51,184 nt of DNA from JAWLDV01 sp046537975 (GCA_046537975.1 JBKHJR010000009.1:1-51184); one strand, 5' to 3'. Positions 41,455 to 49,597 are shown, counted from the stretch's first letter. The notes: generated from the letters alone by a model not told the origin. Numbers and translations are program-made.

Positions 41455-42762
41455 ATGAAGATAGCCATGATAGGGACCGGCTATGTCGGTCTGGTAACCG
41501 GGGCCTGCCTGGCAGAATTGGGCCACCACGTAACCTGTATGGATAAAGACGGAGACAGGATGGATCGTCTTAAAAGGGGTGAGATTCCCATATACGAGCC
41601 GGGCCTGGAAACTCTGGTGGCCAAAAATTCCCGAGAAGGCAGACTGCAGTTCACAGAAGATCTGGAATCCAGCCTGGCCGGGGCGCGGGCGGTTTTCCTG
41701 GCGGTGGGTACTCCATCTTCCCGGCGGGGTGACGGTTATGCTGATCTGACCTATGTCTATGGAGCGGCACGGGAAGTTGCCGGTCATCTCCGGGATTATA
41801 CCGTGGTTATAGACAAGAGCACGGTGCCGGTGGGAACGGCCCGCCAGGTATCCCGGATTATCGGGGAGGAAAATCCTGATGTTGAAGTGGAGGTGGTGTC
41901 CAATCCCGAGTTTCTGCGGGAAGGTGCTGCTATCAATGATTTCATGCGTCCGGACCGGGTGGTAATCGGGGCTGATTCGGATCGGGCAGTGGAGGTGATG
42001 AAGGAAGTCTACAATCCCCTCTACCTTATATCCGTACCTTTTGTCTTTACAAGTCCGGAAACCGCCGAGCTGATAAAGTATGCCTCCAATGCCTTTTTAG
42101 CAATGAAGGTCTCCTTTATCAATGAGATGGCCAACATATGCGAGGAGGTGGGAGCTGATGCCATAGATCTGGCCCAGGCAGTGGGTCTGGACGGCAGGAT
42201 CGGTTCCAAGTTTCTCCATCCCGGTCCAGGTTACGGGGGATCCTGTTTCCCCAAGGATACCGTGGCCTTGCTCAGGATAGCCCAGGAACACGGTGTGGCC
42301 TCACGTTCAGTGGAGGCGGCTGTGGAGATAAATGCGGCCCAGAAGGCGAGGATGGTAAAGAAAATAAGGGATGCCTTGGGCGGCAGCGAGGCGGGCAAGA
42401 CCATCGGCGTTCTGGGACTTACTTTTAAACCGGAAACCGATGACCTGCGTGAGGCCCCGGCTCTCACTGTCCTGCCGCCGCTTCTGGAGAAGGGAGCCCG
42501 CCTCCAGGTCCATGATCCCCAGGGCATGGAGGCCGCTGCTGAAATGTTTCCGGAATTCAATTATGTGAATAATGCCTATGAGGCCTGCGACGATGCCGAT
42601 GCCGTGGTGCTTTTTACGGAATGGAACCAGTATCGGGCCCTGGATCTCGAAGAAGTCAAGAGCCGTCTGAAATCTCCGGTCTTTGTGGATCTGCGCAATG
42701 TCTATCAGCCGGAGCAGATGAAAAAGGCCGGCTTCATCTATTATGGGGTGGGACGGGGTTAG
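41455..42762 (+). CDS. ugd: UDP-glucose 6-dehydrogenase
   Basis: 435 residues. N-terminal KIAMIGTGYVGLVTGACLAELGHHV binds NAD. VAVGTPSSRRGDGYADLTYV, IDKSTVPVGTA, NPEFLREGAAINDFMRPDRVVIG and KYASNAFLAMKVSFINEMA are conserved. The catalytic Cys264 lies in GPGYGGSCFPKDT, followed by GLTFKPETDDLREAPAL in the UDP-binding domain. The enzyme oxidises UDP-glucose twice to UDP-glucuronate. Its product is the substrate of the epimerase at 40342. It is the last gene of the sugar block; the convergent sigma-54 activator gene begins after about 50 bp, with no obvious terminator between. Confidence 0.96.
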   Translation: MKIAMIGTGYVGLVTGACLAELGHHVTCMDKDGDRMDRLKRGEIPIYEPGLETLVAKNSREGRLQFTEDLESSLAGARAVFLAVGTPSSRRGDGYADLTYVYGAAREVAGHLRDYTVVIDKSTVPVGTARQVSRIIGEENPDVEVEVVSNPEFLREGAAINDFMRPDRVVIGADSDRAVEVMKEVYNPLYLISVPFVFTSPETAELIKYASNAFLAMKVSFINEMANICEEVGADAIDLAQAVGLDGRIGSKFLHPGPGYGGSCFPKDTVALLRIAQEHGVASRSVEAAVEINAAQKARMVKKIRDALGGSEAGKTIGVLGLTFKPETDDLREAPALTVLPPLLEKGARLQVHDPQGMEAAAEMFPEFNYVNNAYEACDDADAVVLFTEWNQYRALDLEEVKSRLKSPVFVDLRNVYQPEQMKKAGFIYYGVGRG

Positions 42763-42812
42763 AATGCTGTATAGGAATATCCTCTTACTGATCGATCGAC
42801 ATCAGGCGTTTC

Positions 42813-43853
42813 CTATTTATTTACCTTCAGCTCCTTAATTTTGTAGAGGAGGGCCCTGTAGCTGATCTTGAGAATCCTGGAAGCTTCTTTCCGGTTCCAG
42901 TTCGTCTCCCGCAGCACATTTTCGATTATATTCTTTTCCACCTGTTTGACCACCCGGTTCCTGACTTCCCTTAATGAAGGGAAATTATTGGTGTCGAGGG
43001 TATTTTGATTAAGAAAATCCTGGTCAAGATCGAAATCTTTCTTGTCCCGGCTGGCTTGTGAACTGTCCCTGTTGTCCTGTTTAGCGGTCTTACCCTGATT
43101 GGCCCATATTGTTTTCTTTATTTCCTGGCTGTCACTGAAGACACTGTATCTCTGCAGATAATTGATCAGTTCCCGGACATTGCCGGGCCAGTGATATTCT
43201 TTAAATATTTCCATCAAATCTTCGGGGATCTCGGTTTTGGGCAGTTTTTTTTCCTGGTGCAGGTAGTCATTGAAATACTCGACCAGGGGGATAATGTCCT
43301 CCTTCCTCTCTCTGAGCGGAGGAATATGGATGGAAATTGTACTCAGACGGTAGAAGAGGTCTCTTCTGAAACTTTCCGGGCTGTTTTCGGGGTCCAGATC
43401 CAGGTTTGTTGCAGCGATGATTCTGGCTTTTACCTCTAAGGGCTTGTGACCTCCCACCCGGTAATATTCCCGGTCCTGGATTATCTGGAGTAGTTTGGAT
43501 TGCATGAAAAAGGGCAGTTCCCCGATTTCGTCAAGAAAAATGGACCCTTTCCCGGCCAGCTCAAACTTTCCGGTTTTGGCCTGGTCCGCTCCGGTAAAGG
43601 CCCCCTTTTCAAAACCGAATAGTTCTGATTCCAGAAGTTCGGAAGGAAGGGCTGCACTGTTGACCTTGACAAAAGGACTGTCCTTTCTCCTGGAATGATA
43701 ATGCAGAGAACGGGCGATCAACTCCTTGCCTACCCCGCTTTCCCCGGTAATCAAGACGTTGAGATCAAGATCGCTTACTTTACGTGTTATCTGGAGGACC
43801 TTTTTAATGGGCGGGCTGGCCCCGATGATAACAGGCTCTGGAAAATTCATCAT
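42813..43853 (-). CDS. Sigma-54-dependent transcriptional activator without receiver domain (NtrC/PrsR-like)
   Basis: 346 residues. The AAA+ domain has Walker A GESGVGKE (37-44), the sigma-54-contacting GAFTGA loop (84-89), Walker B SIFLDEIGEL (D108, E109) and the WPGNVRELINYLQRY sensor region. A Fis-type helix-turn-helix ends the protein (ENVLRETNWNRKEASRILKISYRALLYKIKEL). No N-terminal signal domain is attached; the AAA+ domain starts at about residue 8. The response regulator gene directly upstream (43854-44222) has a receiver and nothing else, so the pair looks like a split NtrC protein. Likely targets are the sigma-54-type promoters at 44567 and 50845 (inference). Confidence 0.92.
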   Translation of the reverse strand: MMNFPEPVIIGASPPIKKVLQITRKVSDLDLNVLITGESGVGKELIARSLHYHSRRKDSPFVKVNSAALPSELLESELFGFEKGAFTGADQAKTGKFELAGKGSIFLDEIGELPFFMQSKLLQIIQDREYYRVGGHKPLEVKARIIAATNLDLDPENSPESFRRDLFYRLSTISIHIPPLRERKEDIIPLVEYFNDYLHQEKKLPKTEIPEDLMEIFKEYHWPGNVRELINYLQRYSVFSDSQEIKKTIWANQGKTAKQDNRDSSQASRDKKDFDLDQDFLNQNTLDTNNFPSLREVRNRVVKQVEKNIIENVLRETNWNRKEASRILKISYRALLYKIKELKVNK

Positions 43854-44222
43854 TTAGTTAGTGTTGTTTAGCAGTTTTTTGATATTTTCAGCCAATTCGT
43901 CCAAAGGGACAGGCTTGGCCAGAACAATGTCCGCCTTTTCTTCTTCGGCAATCTGCTCAGGATGGTAACCGTAGCCGGTGATGCAGATAACCGGGATTCC
44001 AGGAGTTTTTTCTCTTGCTATCTTAATCAGCCCAATGCCGCTCACATAGGGGAGGTGCACATCCAGAACCACCAGATCATAATTCTCCTGCCTGATCATG
44101 TCCAGCCCTTCTAAGCCGTCAGCGGCGGATAAAACCCGGAAGCCTACCTGTTCAAGATATTCTTCCATGATCTTTCTGATCGTGCTATCGTCATCAATTA
44201 CGAGTATTGTGGAGCCGGGCAT
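43854..44222 (-). CDS. Single-domain response regulator receiver
   Basis: 122 residues from the ATG at 44220-44222, with GGAG five bases upstream. An upstream ATG adding 15 residues lacks this. The receiver fold is complete: acidic pocket D10-D11-D12 in ILVIDDDSTI, phospho-acceptor Asp54 in LVVLDVHLP, Thr82 in CITGYG and Lys103 in LAKPVPLDEL. There is no output domain. Its stop codon is immediately followed by the ATG of the sigma-54 activator at 43853. It may relay phosphorylation to that activator by direct contact, or be an ancestral N-terminal part separated by a point change. No histidine kinase is nearby. Confidence 0.92.
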   Translation of the reverse strand: MPGSTILVIDDDSTIRKIMEEYLEQVGFRVLSAADGLEGLDMIRQENYDLVVLDVHLPYVSGIGLIKIAREKTPGIPVICITGYGYHPEQIAEEEKADIVLAKPVPLDELAENIKKLLNNTN

Positions 44223-44566
44223 AATTTCTCCTACTGGATCATCTGATAAAAGCCTCTGATCCGGCATAGGGATCTGAATTTTTAGTTTTTACTATATTTA
44301 ATAAATTTTAGATGGCTTTTAAGTACCTGTCAATAAAGTTTTTAGAATAAGCTTGCTAAACTTTTTTGGGTTTACTAACCTAAAAAATAGGATACCTGTT
44401 TTAATAATAGTTCTATGGAGAAGATGGTGACAGAGTTTCACCCTCTTCTGGGTTTAGCATGGAAAATTGATAAGTACGGGTTATAATTCTAATTATATTT
44501 CTCCAAATGATGAAGAATGATGAAGAGTGAATTGAACGTCCATTTTTCTGGTTGTATTCGATCTGC
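44223..44566. other. Divergent regulatory region between the response regulator and the acyltransferase cassette
   Basis: About 340 bases without a convincing gene. A 12-bp inverted repeat with one mismatch (AGAAGATGGTGA at 44419-44430, TCACCCTCTTCT at 44438-44449, 7-nt spacing) lies some 130 bp upstream of the sigma-54 element at 44567. This is the normal distance for an enhancer-binding activator, so it is a candidate binding site. A short tandem of GATGAAGA words occurs near 44508-44527. A 23-codon ATG frame at 44415 has no ribosome-binding site and is not called. Confidence 0.5.
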
Positions 44567-44582
44567 TGGCTTCAGTTTTGCA
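44567..44582 (+). promoter_or_regulatory. Sigma-54 promoter of the acyltransferase cassette
   Basis: The sequence TGGCTTCAGTTTTGCA has GG and GC exactly 10 bp apart, with the -12 part TTGCA perfect and the -24 part TGGC. The predicted start of transcription is near 44593, about 65 nt before the acyltransferase ATG. A sigma-54 activator is encoded divergently 300 bp to the left. Confidence 0.72.
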
Positions 44583-44657
44583 ACCCCGAATGACTTAGAA
44601 TATACAACATAATTGGTACGTTTAATTCAGGATCGTTGTAAAACGAGGCCGTTGGTC

Positions 44658-45575
44658 ATGCAAATAAAAACAGGTAAAGTTCCGGACGACCCGGGAGAGA
44701 AGGTCTATCCCCGGAACGGTGAGCGCCGCCGTACCCTGCGCATCAGGCGTTCAGGGTTGAAAAATTACAGACTTCGTGATTTAGACCGGCCTTCGGTGAA
44801 ATTTGCCGAAAACCGGGAAGAACTGGCCCAGGCTTTTTCTCTGGTTTATCAAGTCTATCTGCAGAAAGGCTTTGTTCCGGAGACCAAACACCACGAGATG
44901 CTTTACAGTATCTATTCCCTGCTGCCCCAGACCATTCATGTTATTGCCAAATCTTATCTTACAGTTATCTCCAATCTTACCATTATATTTGATACTCCGG
45001 AGTTCGGCCTCCCCATGGATGCTATTTACAAAAAAGAGCTGGACGAGCTGCGCCGCCAGGGCCACTGCCTGGTTGAACTCTCTGCTTTGGCCACTCCCAG
45101 GGAGCATCGCTGGAAGAACATCTTTCTCTATCTGGTGCAGACCATGTACCGGTACTCGAGATATAGGGGAGTGGATGATGTCTGTATCGCAGTCAATCCC
45201 CGTCATAAGCGGTACTACAGGGGGCTTTTCCCTTTCAAGAAGTTGGGGCCGGAGAGGCATTATCCCAGGGTAGACGCCCCGGCCATAGGCCTGCGGGGCA
45301 AGATGGAGGATAAAGCTGCCAGAAAACAGATGGAGGAGATCTGTCGAAGGATGGAGTTTGATACTCCATTTGATTCCTATTTCTATTTTATGACCGGCCA
45401 GCCCCCGGGGACGGATATCAACTCCAGGGAAAAGGGATGCCCAACCAGGCCGGCCATTCTTACAGCCCAGCAGGTGCGGCATTTTATCGAGACTGATCCC
45501 GGTATAGTGGCAGATATTACTCCGGAGCAGAAAAAAGTCCTGAATTTCTGGTATCCTGGTTTGAATCTTGAGTAA
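44658..45575 (+). CDS. N-acyl amino acid synthase FeeM-like acyltransferase (PEP-CTERM/exosortase-associated type)
   Basis: 305 residues from the ATG at 44658 (GAGG nine bases upstream). The catalytic part (about 40-200) resembles the GNAT-like autoinducer-synthase/FeeM fold: VKFAENREELAQAFSLVYQVYLQKGF, LTIIFDTPEFGLPMDAIYKKELDELRR, CLVELSALATPREHR, then FLYLVQTMYRYSRYRGVDDVCIAVNPRHKRYYRGLFPFKKLG. The family joins a fatty acyl group, usually from acyl-carrier protein, to an amino acid or similar amine; homologues occur in genomes with PEP-CTERM/exosortase sorting. The gene heads a set with an MBL hydrolase, a ThiF-like enzyme and an MMPL/RND exporter, and has its own sigma-54 promoter. The substrate is unknown. 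Confidence 0.78.
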   Translation: MQIKTGKVPDDPGEKVYPRNGERRRTLRIRRSGLKNYRLRDLDRPSVKFAENREELAQAFSLVYQVYLQKGFVPETKHHEMLYSIYSLLPQTIHVIAKSYLTVISNLTIIFDTPEFGLPMDAIYKKELDELRRQGHCLVELSALATPREHRWKNIFLYLVQTMYRYSRYRGVDDVCIAVNPRHKRYYRGLFPFKKLGPERHYPRVDAPAIGLRGKMEDKAARKQMEEICRRMEFDTPFDSYFYFMTGQPPGTDINSREKGCPTRPAILTAQQVRHFIETDPGIVADITPEQKKVLNFWYPGLNLE

Positions 45576-45680
45576 TCCTGAACAAGCGGTTTGGTATACC
45601 TACTAAGAGATCAACAAGAAAAATTTTTCATTCTTCCTATATCACGCGATTTCAACAACTTAAATAAAAAATCCTTTATA

Positions 45681-46361
45681 ATGGTCAAAGTCCATCAAAT
45701 CAGACTTGGATTCACTAACTGTTATATCCTGGAAGGCTTGGATATCATTATGGTTGACGGAGGCCCGCCGGGAAAAATTGATTCTTTTGTCAAGCACCTG
45801 AATGCATTGGATATTATTCCGGAAGCAATTAAATTGCTCATAGCCACTCATGGTCATATTGACCATATTGGTACTGCCGCGGATATTAAAAAACTTACCG
45901 GAGCCGAAATAGCTATTCACGAAAGTGAAAGAGATTATATTGAAAAAGGGACAGTTTCTATCCCTCCCGGGGTAAATTTCTGGGGTTCCTTTTTGGTTAA
46001 ATTAATAAAAGTTCTTTCTTCCGATTTTCAGTGCCATAATACCGAAGTGGACATCGTTCTGGATAGTAATGACTTTAATTTGTCCGCTTATGGTGTCCCT
46101 GGAAAAGTTATCCATACCCCCGGTCATTCAAAGGGCTCAGTCAGCATTCTTCTGGATACGGGTGAGGCCTTTGTCGGTGATTTGGTCATGAATGCATTCC
46201 CTCTGACTTTACGTCCCGGCCCGCCGGTATTTGCCGAAGATATTTTTCAGGCTCAGGCCAGTCTGACCGCCCTGATTAATAAAGGAGCCGAGATCTTATA
46301 CCCTTCCCATGGCCAGCCTTTTCCGGCAAGGAAAATATACAGGAACCTTAAATTCAGGTAA
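45681..46361 (+). CDS. Metallo-beta-lactamase fold hydrolase
   Basis: 226 residues from the ATG at 45681, where the MBL fold begins (MVKVHQIRLGFTNCYILEG); upstream in-frame codons are unlike the family. The zinc motif THGHIDH (H57, H59, D61, H62) is intact. VIHTPGHSKGSVSILLDTGEAFVGDLVM and the C-terminal LYPSHGQPFP give the other His and Asp ligands. It is a broad family (thioesterases, glyoxalase II, lactonases), so no reaction is proposed. Position between an acyltransferase and a ThiF-like protein suggests a hydrolytic step on an acylated compound, for instance thioester or lactone cleavage; this is inference. Confidence 0.86.
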   Translation: MVKVHQIRLGFTNCYILEGLDIIMVDGGPPGKIDSFVKHLNALDIIPEAIKLLIATHGHIDHIGTAADIKKLTGAEIAIHESERDYIEKGTVSIPPGVNFWGSFLVKLIKVLSSDFQCHNTEVDIVLDSNDFNLSAYGVPGKVIHTPGHSKGSVSILLDTGEAFVGDLVMNAFPLTLRPGPPVFAEDIFQAQASLTALINKGAEILYPSHGQPFPARKIYRNLKFR

Positions 46362-46375
46362 TTGAAAAAATAACT

Positions 46376-47290
46376 ATGATTGCAGAAAATTACAGAGCCA
46401 GGCTCAGGGAATTAGGGTATGGTGATCAGGCCTCTTATCAAAAACATGCTTTTGCCCGGAATATTGGACTGATAACTGAAGAAGAGCAGAATCTTTTGCA
46501 AAAAGCGACAGTGGCTGTGCCTGGCATGGGAGGTGTAGGGGGTATTCATCTGATGACCTTGGTTCGTATGGGAGTCGGTAGCTTTCATCTTGCTGATTTT
46601 GACACCTTTTCAGCAGTTAATGTGAATCGTCAATACGGAGCCAAAGTCCCCACCTTCAACAAGCCCAAAATTGAAACCATGATCGAAGAGGCTTTAGCCG
46701 TTAATCCTTTTCTGAAGATAAATGATTTCCCGGAAGGGGTAACTTCGGAAAATATAGAACGGTTCTTACAGGGAGTTGATGTAGTAGTAGACGGAGTTGA
46801 CTTCTTCGAGATCGATATCCGGCGCAGGATTTTCAATATGGCCAGGGAATCGGGTATTCCCGTAGTTACCGCCGGACCACTGGGTTTTACTTCGGCTCTC
46901 CTTGTTTTTCTCCCAGACAAAGGAATGGGGTTCGATGATTTTTTTGATATCAGTGATAGTCTTTCAGAGGAGGATAAATATCTGCACTACGCCTTGGGAC
47001 TTGCCCCCAAAGGATTACATATTAAATACACGGACAGGTCAAAAGTGAGTTTAAAAAACAGGACCGGCCCGTCATCAATTATTGCCTGTCAATTGTGTGC
47101 AGGTGTGGCTGCCACCGAGGCAATCAGGCTTATTCTGGGCAAGCGCGGTTCCAAAGGGGTGCCTCATTATTCTCAGTTTGATCCCTATTTGCAGAAATAT
47201 GCAAAAGGTTACCTCTGGCTGGGTAACAGAAATCCGATTCAAAGGCTTAAGAAATTTATAATCAAACGTTTTATCCTTCAAGACAGCTAA
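46376..47290 (+). CDS. ThiF/MoeB/HesA family adenylyltransferase (E1-like) without zinc cysteines
   Basis: 304 residues. A helical N-terminus (about 1-40) precedes the nucleotide-binding motif VPGMGGVGGIHLMTLVRMGVG (50-56 core). ADFDTFSAVNVNRQYGAKVPTFNKPKIETMIEEALAVNPFLKI is the classic ThiF/MoeB segment with the Arg finger and Asp. The E1-like fold then continues (VVVDGVDFFEIDIRRRIFN), up to ACQLCAGVAATEAIRLILG. The usual pair of CxxC zinc knuckles is missing; the only nearby cysteines are in ACQLC. Such proteins adenylate a C-terminal carboxylate, or sometimes an amino acid or peptide. Here it lies 14 bp after the MBL gene in the acyltransferase cassette. Confidence 0.85.
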   Translation: MIAENYRARLRELGYGDQASYQKHAFARNIGLITEEEQNLLQKATVAVPGMGGVGGIHLMTLVRMGVGSFHLADFDTFSAVNVNRQYGAKVPTFNKPKIETMIEEALAVNPFLKINDFPEGVTSENIERFLQGVDVVVDGVDFFEIDIRRRIFNMARESGIPVVTAGPLGFTSALLVFLPDKGMGFDDFFDISDSLSEEDKYLHYALGLAPKGLHIKYTDRSKVSLKNRTGPSSIIACQLCAGVAATEAIRLILGKRGSKGVPHYSQFDPYLQKYAKGYLWLGNRNPIQRLKKFIIKRFILQDS

Positions 47291-47326
47291 ATTTTCCTGT
47301 ATTTATTTTCATCCTGAACTGAGACT

Positions 47327-49597
47327 ATGCAAAAATACATTAAATTTATCTTCCACTATCCAAGAACCCTGCTCGCATTGATCCTGATTGTTTCAATAGG
47401 GTGCGGTTTCCTGTATTCCAGACTCCCGGTTGAAACTTCGGTTGAATCACTCATTATTGAAGATGATCCCGATCTCCATTTTTATAATAAGTTTAAGCAG
47501 GAATTCGGTGAGGATGAGTTTGTAGTCATTGGATTTAAACAGGAAGATCTTTTTTCAGCTCCAATTCTCAGGGCCATAGAGTCCCTAACTGAACAGCTTG
47601 AAAATATTGATGAAGTCAAGGAAGTGGTCAGCCTTACCAATGTGGAGCATATTCAGGGGACTGATTCCAATTTTATTGTCCGCCCTCTAATCGGAGATAT
47701 CCCTGAGGATACGGAGGCCCTCGAATCCATAAAAATTCAAGCCCTGGCCAATCCCCTTATAAATCAAAATATAGTTTTTCAGAAGGGCAAGGCTGCCATC
47801 TTTCTTCTCCGGACCAAGGCGCATTCCGGGGATGAGGCCTATGACTCCCGCTTGCTTCAAAAAATCAAGGATGTTTTAGCTGATCAAAAGACCATGGGTA
47901 AAGACTCGTTCCATCTGGCCAGTTGGGTGGTAACAGATGTTAATATGAGCGGTTTCATGAATGAGGATATGGCGTTATTCATGCCCCTGACCTACCTCAT
48001 GATAGTCATCCTGCTGCTGGTGTTTCTGCGGCGGGTAGTGCCCATGATCATCTCTATCATCACTGTTTCTTTCTGCCTCCTATGGACCATGGCTGCTCTT
48101 TACCTTGTAGGCGGAGCCATGAGTCCCATGACCTCGATTCTGTCTCCCCTGATCATGGCCCTGGCGGTATCAGACTCTATCCATTTATTTTCAGATTTTT
48201 TAAAGCAGGACCGCACGAATCAACCGGTCACGTTCGTTATGCAGAATACTTTAAAAAGACTTTGGGCGCCCTGCTTTTTGACCAGTTTGACCACGGCCAT
48301 AGGTTTCGCCTCGCTGTCTCTGAGCGAAATCCCTCCCATTCGTCACTTTGGGCTGGCAGCAGCCAGCGGGATGCTTATTGAGTTTGTCCTGACCATGTCT
48401 CTTATTCCTGTTGGAATCTATTTTTTCCGGAATTCCAGGTCACTTAAAGCTCCATTTAAAAGTCCTGATTCCATCCTGGACAGGTCAATTGCCAGATTGG
48501 GGGATGCAATACCCCGCATTCGTTATGTTGTGTGTATATTGTCTTTTTTAATGGTCATTGCTGCTGTTATCGGAGCGACCAGGGTGGAGGTGGAAACTGA
48601 TTTAATTAATTATTTCCGTCAGGATACAAAGGTTTATAAAGACGCCCGTTTTGTGGACCGCGAACTCGGTGGAGTCAATACTCTTGAGGTGTCGCTCCAA
48701 GGTAAGGACGTGGATAGTTTCTTAAGTCCAGCAAAACTAAAAGTTATGGAGAAAATTGTTGATTATCTTGGAAAACAGGAAGCGGTTACCAAGATCATGT
48801 CAATGACCACTTTCCTGAAGCAGATGAACAAGTCCTTTCACAACGAAGATCCGGATTACTTCAGAATTCCGGATTCCAGGCAGATGATCGCCCAGTATCT
48901 GTTTATCTATGGCGGAGATGAAATGTTCAACTTCGTCAATCAGGATTACAATTGGGCCAGGATATCAGCCAGGGTTACCGAGCATAACTCAAGGCAACTG
49001 CAAACCCTTATCCGCGATCTGGAAAATTTTGTTCATAAACAGTTTCCGGATACAGATTTGGATATCCGGGTGACCGGTAAGACTTTCCTGGTAAACAAAC
49101 TGTTGGACCGTATTGTGGAAAGCCAGATTTCAACCCTGGCAACGGCATTTGTGATAATTTTTTTGGTCCTGTTTGTGGTTTTTCGCTCCTTTAAGCTCGG
49201 TCTGCTCTCCTTGATCCCCAATTCGCTGCCCATTCTCTTCAACCTGGGAGTGATGGGTTTTATGGGGATTCCTCTCAATACCGCTACCGCCATCATCGCT
49301 GCCGTGGCTATCGGTATCGCGGTGGATGACACAATCCATTATCTGATTCAGTATCAAAGGGAGAGAGGGGGAGGGAAAGGTGTCGGCGAGGCTGCCCTGA
49401 GAGCGATGCGGATTAAAGGCGTGCCTATATGCACCACTTCGCTCATCCTGGTGGGAGGATTCGGTATACTGGTCTTTTCCCATTTCGTTCCTACGGTACA
49501 GTTTGGGTTTCTCAGCGCCCTGATCATGATTTTTGCCCTGGTCAGCGATATCCTTATCCTGCCCTCGATACTCATTCTGGGAAGAAAGAGGCAATAA
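47327..49597 (+). CDS. RND/MMPL family efflux transporter
   Basis: 756 residues with the two-fold RND pattern: one N-terminal span (about 12-31), a periplasmic domain (about 32-215), five spans (about 217-385), a second span and periplasmic domain (about 400-615), and five final spans (about 615-750). Both halves carry the transmembrane Asp motif, ALAVSDSIHLF and AIAVDDTIHYL. This is the MMPL/sterol-sensing-domain class that exports lipids or hydrophobic compounds by proton motive force. At 756 residues it is smaller than typical AcrB-type RND pumps (about 1000). It closes the acyltransferase cassette, and a strong terminator follows at once. No outer-membrane or LolA-like partner is visible here. 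Confidence 0.9.
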   Translation: MQKYIKFIFHYPRTLLALILIVSIGCGFLYSRLPVETSVESLIIEDDPDLHFYNKFKQEFGEDEFVVIGFKQEDLFSAPILRAIESLTEQLENIDEVKEVVSLTNVEHIQGTDSNFIVRPLIGDIPEDTEALESIKIQALANPLINQNIVFQKGKAAIFLLRTKAHSGDEAYDSRLLQKIKDVLADQKTMGKDSFHLASWVVTDVNMSGFMNEDMALFMPLTYLMIVILLLVFLRRVVPMIISIITVSFCLLWTMAALYLVGGAMSPMTSILSPLIMALAVSDSIHLFSDFLKQDRTNQPVTFVMQNTLKRLWAPCFLTSLTTAIGFASLSLSEIPPIRHFGLAAASGMLIEFVLTMSLIPVGIYFFRNSRSLKAPFKSPDSILDRSIARLGDAIPRIRYVVCILSFLMVIAAVIGATRVEVETDLINYFRQDTKVYKDARFVDRELGGVNTLEVSLQGKDVDSFLSPAKLKVMEKIVDYLGKQEAVTKIMSMTTFLKQMNKSFHNEDPDYFRIPDSRQMIAQYLFIYGGDEMFNFVNQDYNWARISARVTEHNSRQLQTLIRDLENFVHKQFPDTDLDIRVTGKTFLVNKLLDRIVESQISTLATAFVIIFLVLFVVFRSFKLGLLSLIPNSLPILFNLGVMGFMGIPLNTATAIIAAVAIGIAVDDTIHYLIQYQRERGGGKGVGEAALRAMRIKGVPICTTSLILVGGFGILVFSHFVPTVQFGFLSALIMIFALVSDILILPSILILGRKRQ

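Noticed and set aside
44336..44362. TAAAGTTT-like sigma-28 site
   Set aside because: TAAAGTTT is present, but nothing like GCCGATAA follows at 11 bp, and it is not in front of a flagellar gene.
44415..44486. 23-codon ATG frame (MEKMVTEFHPLLG...)
   Set aside because: No ribosome-binding site, no similarity seen, and it overlaps the inverted repeat better explained as a regulatory site.
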